A stretch of 64,000 bases of DNA from Gemmatimonadota bacterium (lineage in GTDB: Bacteria; Gemmatimonadota; Gemmatimonadetes; Gemmatimonadales; Gemmatimonadaceae), in NCBI GenBank assembly GCA_016704465.1, contig JADJAD010000006.1, forward strand, positions 186,001 to 250,000, given 5' to 3'. The notes under the pieces are model-generated. The model had not been told where the DNA came from, ran no database searches, and worked only from the letters and a program-made list of their open reading frames with translations. The position numbers and the translations under genes are program-made. This document shows positions 16,512-28,833 of the stretch, piece after piece (the stretch's first letter is position 1; each line of letters starts with the position of its first letter).

Positions 16512-18630
16512 ATGGCCACGACTCGCCCGATGGAGCGGCGTGACTTCCTCAAGCTGGGAGCGGTTGCCGGGGGCGGACTCTTCCTGCTGATCTACGCGCC
16601 CGACAGCGCCGCCGGAGGCGAGGCGGCGCTCTCGCCTAACGCCTTCCTGCGCATCGACCCCTCGGGTGCCGTGACGATCACCGTCGCCCGCTCCGACATG
16701 GGGCAGGGGGTGCGCACCGCGCTCCCGATGATCGTCGCCGAGGAGCTGGACGCCGACTGGGACCGCGTGCACATCACCCAGGCCGACGCCCACCCCGACC
16801 GCTACGGGCGGATGATGACGGTGGGGAGCACGAGCGTGCGAAACGGGGCGTGGCTGCCACTACGAAATGCCGGCGCCGCCGCCCGGGAGATGCTCGTCGC
16901 GGCCGCCGCGGCGCAGTGGGGGGTGAGCGCGAGCACCCTGCGCACCGAGCGCGGGCGCGTACGCCACGACGCCTCGGGACGCTCGGCCGGCTACGGCGAG
17001 TTGGCCGACGCCGCCGCGGCGCTCCCGATCCCGGCCGCCCCCACGCTCAAGGATCCGGCGCGCTTCACGCTCATCGGGACGAGCCCGTTGCAGCTCGATG
17101 CGCGCGACAAGGTCACGGGACGTGCGGCCTACGGGATCGACGCGCGTCCACCGGGACTCCTGTTCGCCACCGTTGTCCACCCACCCGTTTTCGGGAGCCG
17201 CGTCAAGTCGTTCGACGCGACGAAGGCCCGCGCCGTGACCGGTGTGCGGAGTGTCGTGCAGATCTCCACCGGAGTGGCGGTCGTCGCCGAGCACACCTGG
17301 GCCGCCTTCCAGGGGGCGCGCGCGCTGGCGATCACGTACGAGAATGACGGCTTCGCCATGAGCAGCGCCGACATCTTCCGGAGCCTTGCCGCCCTGGCTG
17401 AGTCGCCCGGGGTGGAGGCGAAGCGTGTCGGCGACGTGCAGGCGGCGATGGCCGGGGCGAGCGCGCGCGTGGAGGCGACGTACGAGGCACCATACCTCGC
17501 CCACGCCACGATGGAACCCATGAACTGCACCGCCGACGTGCGCCCCGACCGCGTGGAGCTGTGGGCCCCGACGCAGAATCCCCAGGGGGCACAGCAGCTG
17601 GCGGCGCGACTGGCCGGCGTCCCGCTCGACCGCACGGTCGTGCACGTGCAGCTGATGGGATGCGGGTGGGGACGGCGCTCGAGCACCGACTTCGTGCAGG
17701 ATGCGGTGGAGACGTCCAAGGCGGTCGGGGCACCAGTGCAGGTGGTGTGGACGCGCGAGGAGGACATGCAGCACGACTTCTACCGCCCCGCCGCGCACGT
17801 GCGGCTGACGGGCGGGCTGAGCGCCGACGGCACGCTGGTCGCGGCCACCGTGCGCGTGGCGGCGCAGGCGATCAGCGGCGGCCGCAATGGGGTCGACAGC
17901 AACGCCGTGGCATCGGTAGCCGACACCCCGTATGCCATCCCCAACTACCTGGTGGAGTACTGTCGCGCCACCAACGAGGTCCCGGTCGGTTACTGGCGCT
18001 CGGTCGGCCCGTCGCAGAACACCTTCATCTTCGAGAGCTTCATCGACGAACTGGCGGCGAAGGCCGGGGCGCGACCCGGTCGACTTCAGGCGCGAGCTGC
18101 TGGCCAACGAGCCGCGCATGCTCCAGGTGCTGAACCTCGTCGCCGAGCGATCGGGCTGGGGCTCGTCGCTCCCGGCCGGCCACGCGCGCGGCGTGGCCCT
18201 GGTCGAGGACAAGGGAGGGCGCGTGGCCGAGGTGGCCGAGGTGTCGCTCGAGCAAGGGCGCATCCGCGTGCACAAGGTGACCCTCGTGGCCGATTGCGGG
18301 CAGATCATCCACCCGCGCATCGTCGAGGGACAGATGTCCGGCTCGGTCGTCGCCGGCCTCACGGCGGCGCTGTACGGGGAGATCACGATCGAGAACGGGC
18401 GCGTGCAGCAGGGCAACTTCAACAACTACCGCATGCTGCGCATGGACGAGATGCCCGAGGTAGACGTCCACGTGATCCCGAGCCGTGCCGAGCCGGGGGG
18501 CGTGGGTGAGCCGGGGGTGCCGCCGATCGCGGCGGCGGTGGCCAACGCGCTGTTCACGCTGACCGGGGTGCGGGCGCGGCGGCTTCCGCTCAAGGCAGAG
18601 CAGTTCAGCGGGACGGTCGGGGTGCGGTAG
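16512..18630 (+). CDS. Molybdopterin-binding catalytic subunit of a xanthine dehydrogenase-family enzyme (frameshifted)
   Basis: About 705 aa when corrected. The N-terminus has a Tat signal (MERRDFLKLGAVAGGG) that would carry the enzyme and its iron-sulfur partner to the periplasm. Molybdopterin-binding repeats follow, and the active-site glutamate region is VGEPGVPPIAAAVANAL near the end, as in IorB-like aldehyde/isoquinoline oxidoreductases. At about 18068-18073 one extra base shifts the frame: the first frame ends in ELAAKAGA, and the next frame resumes DPVDFRRELLANEPRML. As written, the first frame stops at 18509. It is a sequencing indel or a recent mutation. It is translationally close to the small subunit. 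Confidence 0.85.
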
Positions 18631-18653
18631 GCAATGGCCACGCCCTACCGCAC
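18622..18653. terminator. Convergent hairpin spanning both stop codons
   Basis: A 10-bp stem GTGCGGTAGG / CCTACCGCAC (18622-18631 and 18644-18653) includes the stop codons of the molybdenum hydroxylase gene (+) and the ABM-like gene (-). It has no T-run and is a plausible shared transcript end. Confidence 0.4.
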
Positions 18654-19394
18654 CGACAGTCCCTGCACCTGTCGCACGATGATCGTCTTGCGCGCCACGA
18701 CGAGGCGATCGAGGTCGTCGGTCACGCCCGATGCGTCCATGGCATGGCCGTATGCCTGCCACGACGCCAACGACGCGATGCCGATGAGGCGCACGTAGTC
18801 CCATCCGTCGCTCACCAACAGGCGTCCCGTCTCCGACCAGCGCACGAGCCCCCGCGCGCGCTCGACGGCACGCACGCGTGCCCCCACCGTACGCTCGAAG
18901 GCGCGCCGGTTGCCGGGACTGAGCCGGACGTATTCCATCACCACCAGCCCGCCGGCTGAATCCACCCCGGCCGCATCGACGTCGCCCAGGTCGGGGAGCA
19001 TCTCCACGAACTGGTCATGGTGCTGCTGCGAGAGGTCGGACAGCGCGCCGTACCACTGAAAGACCGACCGCCCCCCGGACGAGAGGCCGCGCAGCGCCAC
19101 GTTGGAGTCATCCATCCCCGCCATGCCGTCGAAGCTGCTCACGACGACGAGATCGAGCGGCTCGGGGCTCTCGGCCTCGCGGAACCCGCGGAACCGCCGC
19201 ATGGCCGCGTTGGCGCGGTACAACGGCACCAGTTCCCGCTGGTAGATGGCGAGGGCGCTGTCGCCGCGCCCAGGAAGGAACCGGAACGTCACGATCTGGC
19301 GCACGTCCGACAACGGGCTCGTCGACGGCTGCGCCATGAGGCTGATCGGGACAATCGCGGCGACCATCAGGACGCGCACCAGGGCGTGGGTCAT
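18645..19394 (-). CDS. Exported protein with two ABM/dimeric alpha-beta-barrel-like repeats
   Basis: 249 aa. A signal peptide ends near SLMAQ. Two similar segments, about 30-100 (VTFRFLPGRGDSALAIYQR) and about 150-225 (LVVMEYVRLSPGNRRAFER), have the beta-alpha-beta pattern of antibiotic-biosynthesis-monooxygenase/EthD-like ferredoxin folds. I infer a duplicated domain but see no catalytic motif. The stop of the upstream M1 peptidase gene is 1 bp before its start, so they form an operon. Function is unknown. Confidence 0.75.
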   Translation of the reverse strand: MTHALVRVLMVAAIVPISLMAQPSTSPLSDVRQIVTFRFLPGRGDSALAIYQRELVPLYRANAAMRRFRGFREAESPEPLDLVVVSSFDGMAGMDDSNVALRGLSSGGRSVFQWYGALSDLSQQHHDQFVEMLPDLGDVDAAGVDSAGGLVVMEYVRLSPGNRRAFERTVGARVRAVERARGLVRWSETGRLLVSDGWDYVRLIGIASLASWQAYGHAMDASGVTDDLDRLVVARKTIIVRQVQGLSVR

Positions 19395-19395
19395 C

Positions 19396-21129
19396 TCAGC
19401 GACGCTCGATCTCGCCCTGCATCAGCAGGCGAAGGTTTGGGTCGAGCGTCACGCGTGTCGGTTCCTGCGCCGCATCGAAGGAAAATCGCGCACTGCGCCC
19501 CGTCATCGTCCCCCGCTCAACGCGCGTGGCGGCCCCACCCTGTTCAATCCCGATCTCGACGGCAATGTCGAAGGGTTCACTGCTCTGCGCCTGGCGAAGA
19601 TCGACCGTCACGCGCCTGGTCGCTGCATCCCACTGCCAGCTCCCCGCCAGCTGCGGAATCCCCCCGCGATACAGCCACTGCTGGAAGAATCCGCGCAGGT
19701 CGCGCCCCGACGCACGTTCCATCGCGAGGCGGAAGTCCGTCGTGGTGGCGTTGGCGTCGCGGTGCCGCTGGTAGTAGTCCCGAATCCCGGCCCAGAATCG
19801 GTCGTCCCCCACCTGTTCGCGCAGCATGTGCAGGATCCACGCGCCCTTCTGGTACGTCATCGACGACGTGACCCGCGTCATGTCGTCGAGGTTGTCATGG
19901 ACGACCCGGTAGTCCGGCGTCTTGGCGTAGAAGTCGACGATCGTCCGGCGCGAGTCGCGCAGCCCGGCGGCAAACTCGTCACGCCCATAGGCGTGCTCGA
20001 TGAACAGCAGCGTGAAGTACGTGGCGAAACCCTCGCTCAGCCAAACGTCGTCCCAATCCGCCTCGGTGACGGCGTTCCCGAACCACTGGTGGGCGATCTC
20101 GTGGATGATCACGTTGCGCCACCGCGTGGAGCGCGTCCCCGACACGCTCCCCGCCGAGTAGAAGATCGCCGATGCCGCCTCCATGCCGCCGCTGACCGAG
20201 TTGGACTGCACGTTGGCCAGCTTCTCGTACGAATACGGGCCGATCCACTCGCTGTAGTAGGCCAGCGCGTCCTCGCTGTGGACGGCGAAGTCGTGAAATC
20301 CGGCGTCGCGGTCCTGCGCGAAGACCCACGTCTCGAGCGGGACGCCCCGGTAGTCGCCCAGGTGCTGCACGGCGAAGCGGGCGACGCCAAGTACGTAGAG
20401 CCACGGGGAGATGGGGACGGACTCGCGCCAGACCGTGCGTCGGGTGTTCGCCGGGAGGTCGAGCTGCTCGACGCGCGCGCCGTTCGAGATCACCTGATAG
20501 TGCGCGGGAGCCACCACATCCATCTCCATCGTCGCCTTGTCGGCGATGTGGTCAATGAGCGGGAGCCAGTGGCGTGCCTTGTCGGGCCAGTTGTCGGAGA
20601 AGAATGAGCGGTCGCCGTGCGGCGTCGGCTTGATCTGCAGGCCGTCGGCGGGGATGCCGGCGTACTGCACCCTGAGTTCGACGATCTCGCCGGCCGTTCG
20701 CGCGCGATCGAGCGTGATCGTCAGGCGGTCGCCCATGTGGGTGAAGCGCAGCGCGACCGAGTCGAGCGCGATGGCGCTCACCGTCATGCCGCGACCCGCG
20801 CGCGCCGATGTCACGCTCGCCAGGTCGAGCGTGACGCTCGAGAGACCGGGTGGCAGCACGCGCAACCGAACGGTGGCGACGCCGGCGATCCGGTCGGTGG
20901 AGTCCGCAAGCTGCAACTGGAAGCGGTAGTCCTGCACGTCGAGCGGTTGCCGCGGGTACGTGTCGGCCCCGCCGGTTGGCAGGGCGATGGACACCAGGGC
21001 GAACAGCAGCGGTCCCTTCAGCAGCACGTCGCAACTCGTTGGCGGAGACGGGTTCAACTTCGGGCGACGAGCGCGAGGGAGCAAGGCGACACGGACGGCT
21101 TGCACGAGGCGCCGGTTTGGCGCTACCAT
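19396..21129 (-). CDS. M1-family (aminopeptidase N-like) zinc metallopeptidase
   Basis: About 577 aa from ATG 21129; GTG 21027, which directly opens the hydrophobic LLKGPLLFALVSIALP signal, is an alternative. The N-terminal beta domain is followed by the exopeptidase motif GGMEA (GAMEN in classic members) and the zinc site HEIAHQW (His about 343 and 347) with Glu about 366 in WLSEGFATYF, at the expected spacing. A Tyr in SMTYQKGAW is the likely transition-state residue. It should act outside the cytoplasm, trimming N-terminal residues. It is cotranscribed with the ABM-like gene. Confidence 0.9.
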   Translation of the reverse strand: MVAPNRRLVQAVRVALLPRARRPKLNPSPPTSCDVLLKGPLLFALVSIALPTGGADTYPRQPLDVQDYRFQLQLADSTDRIAGVATVRLRVLPPGLSSVTLDLASVTSARAGRGMTVSAIALDSVALRFTHMGDRLTITLDRARTAGEIVELRVQYAGIPADGLQIKPTPHGDRSFFSDNWPDKARHWLPLIDHIADKATMEMDVVAPAHYQVISNGARVEQLDLPANTRRTVWRESVPISPWLYVLGVARFAVQHLGDYRGVPLETWVFAQDRDAGFHDFAVHSEDALAYYSEWIGPYSYEKLANVQSNSVSGGMEAASAIFYSAGSVSGTRSTRWRNVIIHEIAHQWFGNAVTEADWDDVWLSEGFATYFTLLFIEHAYGRDEFAAGLRDSRRTIVDFYAKTPDYRVVHDNLDDMTRVTSSMTYQKGAWILHMLREQVGDDRFWAGIRDYYQRHRDANATTTDFRLAMERASGRDLRGFFQQWLYRGGIPQLAGSWQWDAATRRVTVDLRQAQSSEPFDIAVEIGIEQGGAATRVERGTMTGRSARFSFDAAQEPTRVTLDPNLRLLMQGEIERR

Positions 21130-21321
21130 CTCGGGCAGGCGACGACCCATCGCCGAACCCTCATCGACCTGCCCGCCCCGGGTCCCGACGCGAGGGCAAA
21201 GGGGAGCACATCCTCGGGTCGTCCGGCCGCCCGCACGGCGCGCCTGTCGTCGTGAGGACCTCCGCTCGCATCGCGGCTCCGGGGGGCGGGACCCGCCGTG
21301 GTGCTCACCGGAGACCTTCTG

Positions 21322-22641
21322 ATGACGGACCAGGCTGACTTCAAGCAGCTCGTGCGAGAGCGCATGGCGCGCACCGGCGAGCGATACACCACCGCCCGCG
21401 CCCACATCATTCGCGCGCACCCGCAGGCAGCTCCCAATGCGACCGCCGATGCGACCGTCGGCACCGCGCTCGACCTCGGCGGCGTGCACGACCAGACGGC
21501 CGCGCTCCACGACCTGCTGGCCGCCGAGGGCATCGATGCCCCGCACACCTCCCTCCCGCCGACCGAGGCGCTCCTGCTCGGGCTGGGCGGCGGCATCGGC
21601 GCGGCGGTCTTCACCTTTCAATACCGCGGCGAACTCCCGCACCTCTACGTCGAGACGCGCTGCACGCCGCAGTTCGCTTACGACCTCGGGTTTGTCCAGC
21701 GCTCTGCAGCCGGCATGGGCATCACGCTGCGCATCGCGACGGGAACGACGTCCAAGGCGGCCGCCCGCGTGCTCGACTCCGCGCTCGACGCGGGACGCCC
21801 CGCGCTCTGCCTGGTCGACGCGTTCAAGCTCCCGCACCACGCGGGGACAGGGCAGGGAGGCTCACTTCCGTGGACCGTCGTCGTCCACGAACAGCGGGGC
21901 GACACGGTCGTCATCACCGATCGCGGCCGCGAACCGCTCGAGCTCGCGCGCGCGACGCTCGATGCGGCGCGCGTGTCGTACACCAAGGGAAAGGGGGCGG
22001 TGGCAACGGTCGAAGCCACGAGCCCGCGGCCCCTCGCAGAGGGGATAACAGCCGGCATTCGTTACTGCATCGACGAGTTGGCAGGCCGCGAGGTCCGGAA
22101 GGGTTTCGGTGGCAATTTCGGGCTGCGCGCACTCGATAAGTGGATCAGCGAGGTCACGCGCACCGGCAAGGACGGATGGCGTTCCCGCTTCGCGCCCGGC
22201 AAGCCGCTCGCCGCCGGACTTCGCCAGGCATTCGGATGGATCGAGACCAGCGGCACGGGCGGCGGCGCGTTCCGGCGCTTGTACGCCGATTTCCTGCGCG
22301 AGGCGTCGATCGCCACCAACGACGCGCGGTATCTGGACGTTGCCGCCCGCTACGACGCGCTCGCGGCGTCGTGGACCTCACTCGTGACCGCCCTCCTCCC
22401 CGACGGAACGCCGCTCGGCGACATCCGCCTGCGCCTGCGCCAACGAGCAGCCGCAATCCGGCGTGGCGCATCGGTTGAGGAACTGCGCGAGCACGACGAA
22501 ACAATCGACGCATTGGTGGCCCGCTGCGAACCCTTCCCCGTCGACGCCGAGGCGACGTACGAGATGCTCGCCACGGGGCTACAGGCGATCGTCGATGCCG
22601 AGCGTGCCGCTGCGAGCCAGTTACAGCAACTCGTACAGTAG
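21322..22641 (+). CDS. BtrH N-terminal / DUF4872 domain protein
   Basis: 439 aa. ATG 21322 is preceded by GGAG. After a charged helical start (FKQLVRERMARTGERYTTARAHI) comes a BtrH-like N-domain (LGLGGGIGAAVFTFQY, LCLVDAFKLPHH), a papain-like fold, and a DUF4872-like C-domain (YCIDELAGREVRKGFGGNFGLRAL onward). BtrH itself transfers an acyl group from a carrier protein during butirosin synthesis. No carrier protein or aminoglycoside genes are nearby, so the job here is unknown. The helical start also occurs in other proteins. It is divergent from the M1 operon. Confidence 0.82.
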   Translation: MTDQADFKQLVRERMARTGERYTTARAHIIRAHPQAAPNATADATVGTALDLGGVHDQTAALHDLLAAEGIDAPHTSLPPTEALLLGLGGGIGAAVFTFQYRGELPHLYVETRCTPQFAYDLGFVQRSAAGMGITLRIATGTTSKAAARVLDSALDAGRPALCLVDAFKLPHHAGTGQGGSLPWTVVVHEQRGDTVVITDRGREPLELARATLDAARVSYTKGKGAVATVEATSPRPLAEGITAGIRYCIDELAGREVRKGFGGNFGLRALDKWISEVTRTGKDGWRSRFAPGKPLAAGLRQAFGWIETSGTGGGAFRRLYADFLREASIATNDARYLDVAARYDALAASWTSLVTALLPDGTPLGDIRLRLRQRAAAIRRGASVEELREHDETIDALVARCEPFPVDAEATYEMLATGLQAIVDAERAAASQLQQLVQ

Positions 22642-22676
22642 TCCCCAGCCACGGACTTCATGGCTGCCACCTCACC

Positions 22677-22742
22677 CTCTGCGTCCTCTGCGTCCTCTGC
22701 GGTAAAAGCGCTTTCACCGCAGAGGACGCAGAGGACGCAGAG
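22677..22742. repeat. Large palindrome: 27-bp perfect inverted repeat with internal tandem CTCTGCGTC units
   Basis: The left arm (22677-22703) and right arm (22716-22742) are exact reverse complements of 27 bp around a 12-nt loop that itself contains AAAGCGCTTT. Each arm consists of three near-identical CTCTGCG units. It sits between two convergent genes and could terminate both or be a mobile REP/MITE-like element. Similar CTCTGCGTCCTCTGCG-type repeats are familiar from many soil bacteria. Confidence 0.9.
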
Positions 22743-22802
22743 AAGAGCGTGATGAGTGGGTCGAGTGCGTCGACTATTGACGACACCCGCGAAACCAACC
22801 CC

Positions 22803-26173
<3,371 letters not shown>

Positions 26174-26365
26174 CGGGGGCTCCAGGAGCGAGTCGGGTGC
26201 TGACTTATGGCCGGTGACCGACTGTCGCAAGTACTCCGCTCCCGGCCCCCATCGCTCGGCCCAGCCGCGCCGCACTCCGCCACGACCGGGGCAACCAGCC
26301 CCGTGCGTGCGAGGATTTTCCGCCTCTACCGCTCCCGTCGCGCTGGCCGATACACCATTTTGACG

Positions 26366-26458
26366 GTGACACGGGTGGTGCAGCCAACCATATATTGTGT
26401 CTGGGTGATCGACGAGCCGATCCCTCAAAACACCAGGCATTCGGACGGAGCGCGGCAC
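26366..26458 (+). promoter_or_regulatory. Candidate promoter and long 5' leader of the cold-shock gene
   Basis: GTGACA (26366-26371) and TATATT (26391-26396) match -35 and -10 elements at 5 of 6 bases each, with a long 19-bp spacer. The transcript would have a leader of about 55 nt. Cold-shock genes are commonly controlled through their leaders. This is a guess from sequence alone. Confidence 0.35.
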
Positions 26459-26776
26459 ATGCGAACGAAGGGAACAGTCAAGTGGTTCAACGACTCCAAG
26501 GGATTCGGCTTCATCACCCCCGAGGACGGCAGCAAGGACCTGTTCGTGCACCACTCAGCCATTCAGGGCAGCGGCTTCAAGTCGCTCGATGAAGGCGAGA
26601 GCGTAGAGTTCGACGTAGTCCAGGGCCAGAAGGGACCAGCCGCCGAGAACGTGACGCGACTTGGTGGCGGCACGCCCGGCAGCGGCGGACGTAGCGGCGG
26701 TGGTGGTGGCGGCGGTGGCGGCGGCGGATACGGCGGCGGCGGTGGCGGTGGTGGTGGACGCCGCGGCGGCTACTGA
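26459..26776 (+). CDS. CspA-family cold-shock protein with glycine-rich C-terminal tail
   Basis: 105 aa. Residues 1-68 are a complete cold-shock domain: GTVKWFNDSKGFGFI (RNP1) and DLFVHHSAI (RNP2), binding single-stranded RNA or DNA. The last 35 residues or so are almost only glycine, ending YGGG...RRGGY, an RGG-like tail that ordinary 65-70 residue CspA proteins lack. The layout resembles plant glycine-rich CSD proteins and some soil-bacterial homologues. ATG 26459 is set by the domain start. A strong terminator lies 26 bp downstream. Confidence 0.95.
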   Translation: MRTKGTVKWFNDSKGFGFITPEDGSKDLFVHHSAIQGSGFKSLDEGESVEFDVVQGQKGPAAENVTRLGGGTPGSGGRSGGGGGGGGGGGYGGGGGGGGGRRGGY

Positions 26777-26801
26777 TCTCCAGCAACACATTCGTAGAGC
26801 G

Positions 26802-26844
26802 TCACGGCCCATCGGCACCGACCGATGGGCCGTGATTCTTTTTG
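26802..26844 (+). terminator. Strong Rho-independent terminator after the cold-shock gene
   Basis: A perfect 14-bp stem TCACGGCCCATCGG / CCGATGGGCCGTGA (26802-26815 and 26822-26835) has a 6-nt loop and is followed directly by TTCTTTTTGG. Confidence 0.92.
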
Positions 26845-26931
26845 GAACGACAGCGCGGCGAAGGCAGCGCGCGCCGGCGCGCGAAGCCGGCGCGCGAATC
26901 GGGCGCGGCCTCGTCAAGCACGCGTCACGGA

Positions 26932-28788
26932 CTACTGCGGCGCCCCCCGCACCAACCCGTCGCCGCGACCGAAGTACCCCGGCAGAGAGACCGGCGCGCG
27001 CCCAGCGATCGCTGCATGCCCCAGCAGCGCATCGGCCGCAGCCTGCTCCGACGCATCGCCCACCGAGTACGTGACGAGGTACGTCCCGACCGCCGGCACC
27101 TGACGAACCAGGTACGGATTCCCGAATGCGACCAGCGCCAGACGCCGATCGCCACCGGCCGAGTCCGTCCGGGCGAGCGCGGCCATCCACTCGGCGATGT
27201 GTGCTGGAATGGCGGGCCGCCCCTCCCCCTCGATCCGGCGCACGTACGGCGCGAGCACTATCCGGTCCGCCGCCGCCAGCGCCGGTGCCAGTGCATCCAG
27301 CTGCGACTGCGCCGTCGATGGCGTGAGCTTCACCACCTGCGTCGAGGGGGCGCCACGACGCATGGCCGCAGCGAAGACGCGTCCGGCCCGCAGTTCACTT
27401 TCGGGCATGTACTGCACCACCACCGTCCGCGTGCCACCCAGCGGCACCAGCGTGCCGCGATCACGCAGCAGCGTGATTGAGCGCCGCGCGATGTCCAGCG
27501 CCGCGCTCCGGTGCGCCGGCGCCCCGACAACGCTGCGCAGCGTGTCCAGCGACACCGCCCCGCGAGTCGCCACTCCGCTGCGCGCCTTGAGCGCGAGGAT
27601 GCGGCGCACCGATGCGTCAATGCGCGCACGCGGAATCACCCCGCGCTCCACCGCCACCAGGACCGCATCGATCGCCTGCGTCGGATCATTGGGCTTGAGC
27701 AGGATGTCGGCGCCTGCCTGCACGGCCAGCACGCTGCTCTCGGCCACGCCATATCCCTTCCCCACCCCATCCATCGACATGGCATCGGTGATGGCTACAC
27801 CGCGAAAGCCGAGCGAATCGCGCAGCAGCCCGGACATGATGCGCGGCGCGAGCGTCGCCGGGGTGGTCGAGTCGCCGTCCAGCGCCGGCAGGGCGATGTG
27901 CGCCGACATCACCAAGTCGACCCCCGAGGCGATCGCGGCCCGAAACGGGACCAGTTCGGTCGTGCGCATGTGCGCCCAGTCGGCCCCCACGACCGGGAGC
28001 CCCACGTGCGAGTCCACGTCGGTGTCGCCATGTCCGGGAAAGTGCTTGGCCGCGGTGAGCGTCCCGGCCGCGTGCGAGCCCTCGATGAAGCGCGCCGCCA
28101 GGCGCGCGACCTGCGCCGGGTCCTCGCCGAAGGACCGCGTGTTGATCACCGGGTTGCGCGGGTTGTTGTTGACGTCCACGACCGGGGCGAAGTTGATGTC
28201 GATGCCGACGGCCCGCGCCTCGGCGCCGATGATGCGCCCCACATCGTACGCGTCCTGGTCCTGGCCGGTCGCGGCGATGGCCATGGCCGAGGGAAAGACC
28301 GTCGCACCGCCCGCGTCCATCAGGTAGTGCGAGAAGACACCCCCCTCCAGCCGGCCTAACGCGGGTTCGAGGTCCGACGAGACAAGCAGCGGGACGCGCG
28401 CCAGGGCCTGCAGCGCGTTGATCTTCGCCGCCACCTCGATCGGCGATCCCAGCGACATCGTCATGCCGCCAACGCCGTCGCGCTCGATCCAGCGCCGGAC
28501 CTCGGCGAACGATGAGTCGTCGGCGTTGGTGTAGTCGCCCAGCACCCACACCTGGACCATCTGCCCGATGCGCTCGCGCAGCGAGAGCGAGGCGAGGGTT
28601 CGCTCGACCCACTCGCGCTGCGCCGCGGTGAGCGCGTCGTCGGTCGCGGGTGAGGTCGCGACAGTGACCGGGGCGACCGTGGGGGCGACGGATGGCGCGA
28701 CGGATGGCGCGACGGATGGCGCGACGGATGGGGCGCAGGAAGTGCCGGCCACGACGGCGCTGGCCACGAGCAGTAGTGGAAGTCGCAT
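26932..28788 (-). CDS. Glycoside hydrolase family 3 (beta-N-acetylglucosaminidase-like) lipoprotein
   Basis: 618 aa. The lipoprotein signal ends AGTSC, followed by a low-complexity linker of repeated PSVA units (coded by 12-bp tandem repeats at 28691-28738). The GH3 barrel has VPLLVSSDLEP, KHFPGHGDTDVDSH (the NagZ-like His loop) and the nucleophile Asp in GVAITDAMSMDGV. A C-terminal GH3 domain follows, so it is longer than cytosolic NagZ (about 340 aa). It probably removes N-acetylglucosamine from peptidoglycan or chitin fragments outside the cytoplasm. It lies 45 bp after the M23 gene, possibly in one cell-wall operon. Confidence 0.93.
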   Translation of the reverse strand: MRLPLLLVASAVVAGTSCAPSVAPSVAPSVAPSVAPTVAPVTVATSPATDDALTAAQREWVERTLASLSLRERIGQMVQVWVLGDYTNADDSSFAEVRRWIERDGVGGMTMSLGSPIEVAAKINALQALARVPLLVSSDLEPALGRLEGGVFSHYLMDAGGATVFPSAMAIAATGQDQDAYDVGRIIGAEARAVGIDINFAPVVDVNNNPRNPVINTRSFGEDPAQVARLAARFIEGSHAAGTLTAAKHFPGHGDTDVDSHVGLPVVGADWAHMRTTELVPFRAAIASGVDLVMSAHIALPALDGDSTTPATLAPRIMSGLLRDSLGFRGVAITDAMSMDGVGKGYGVAESSVLAVQAGADILLKPNDPTQAIDAVLVAVERGVIPRARIDASVRRILALKARSGVATRGAVSLDTLRSVVGAPAHRSAALDIARRSITLLRDRGTLVPLGGTRTVVVQYMPESELRAGRVFAAAMRRGAPSTQVVKLTPSTAQSQLDALAPALAAADRIVLAPYVRRIEGEGRPAIPAHIAEWMAALARTDSAGGDRRLALVAFGNPYLVRQVPAVGTYLVTYSVGDASEQAAADALLGHAAIAGRAPVSLPGYFGRGDGLVRGAPQ

Positions 28789-28833
28789 GTCCGAATGTTA
28801 GGCGACGAGGGTCACAGGGGGAGTGCGCGTCGG

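Noticed and set aside
28691..28738. 12-bp repeats mistaken for a CRISPR or minisatellite
   Set aside because: No spacers; they encode the Pro-Ser-Val-Ala linker of the GH3 lipoprotein.
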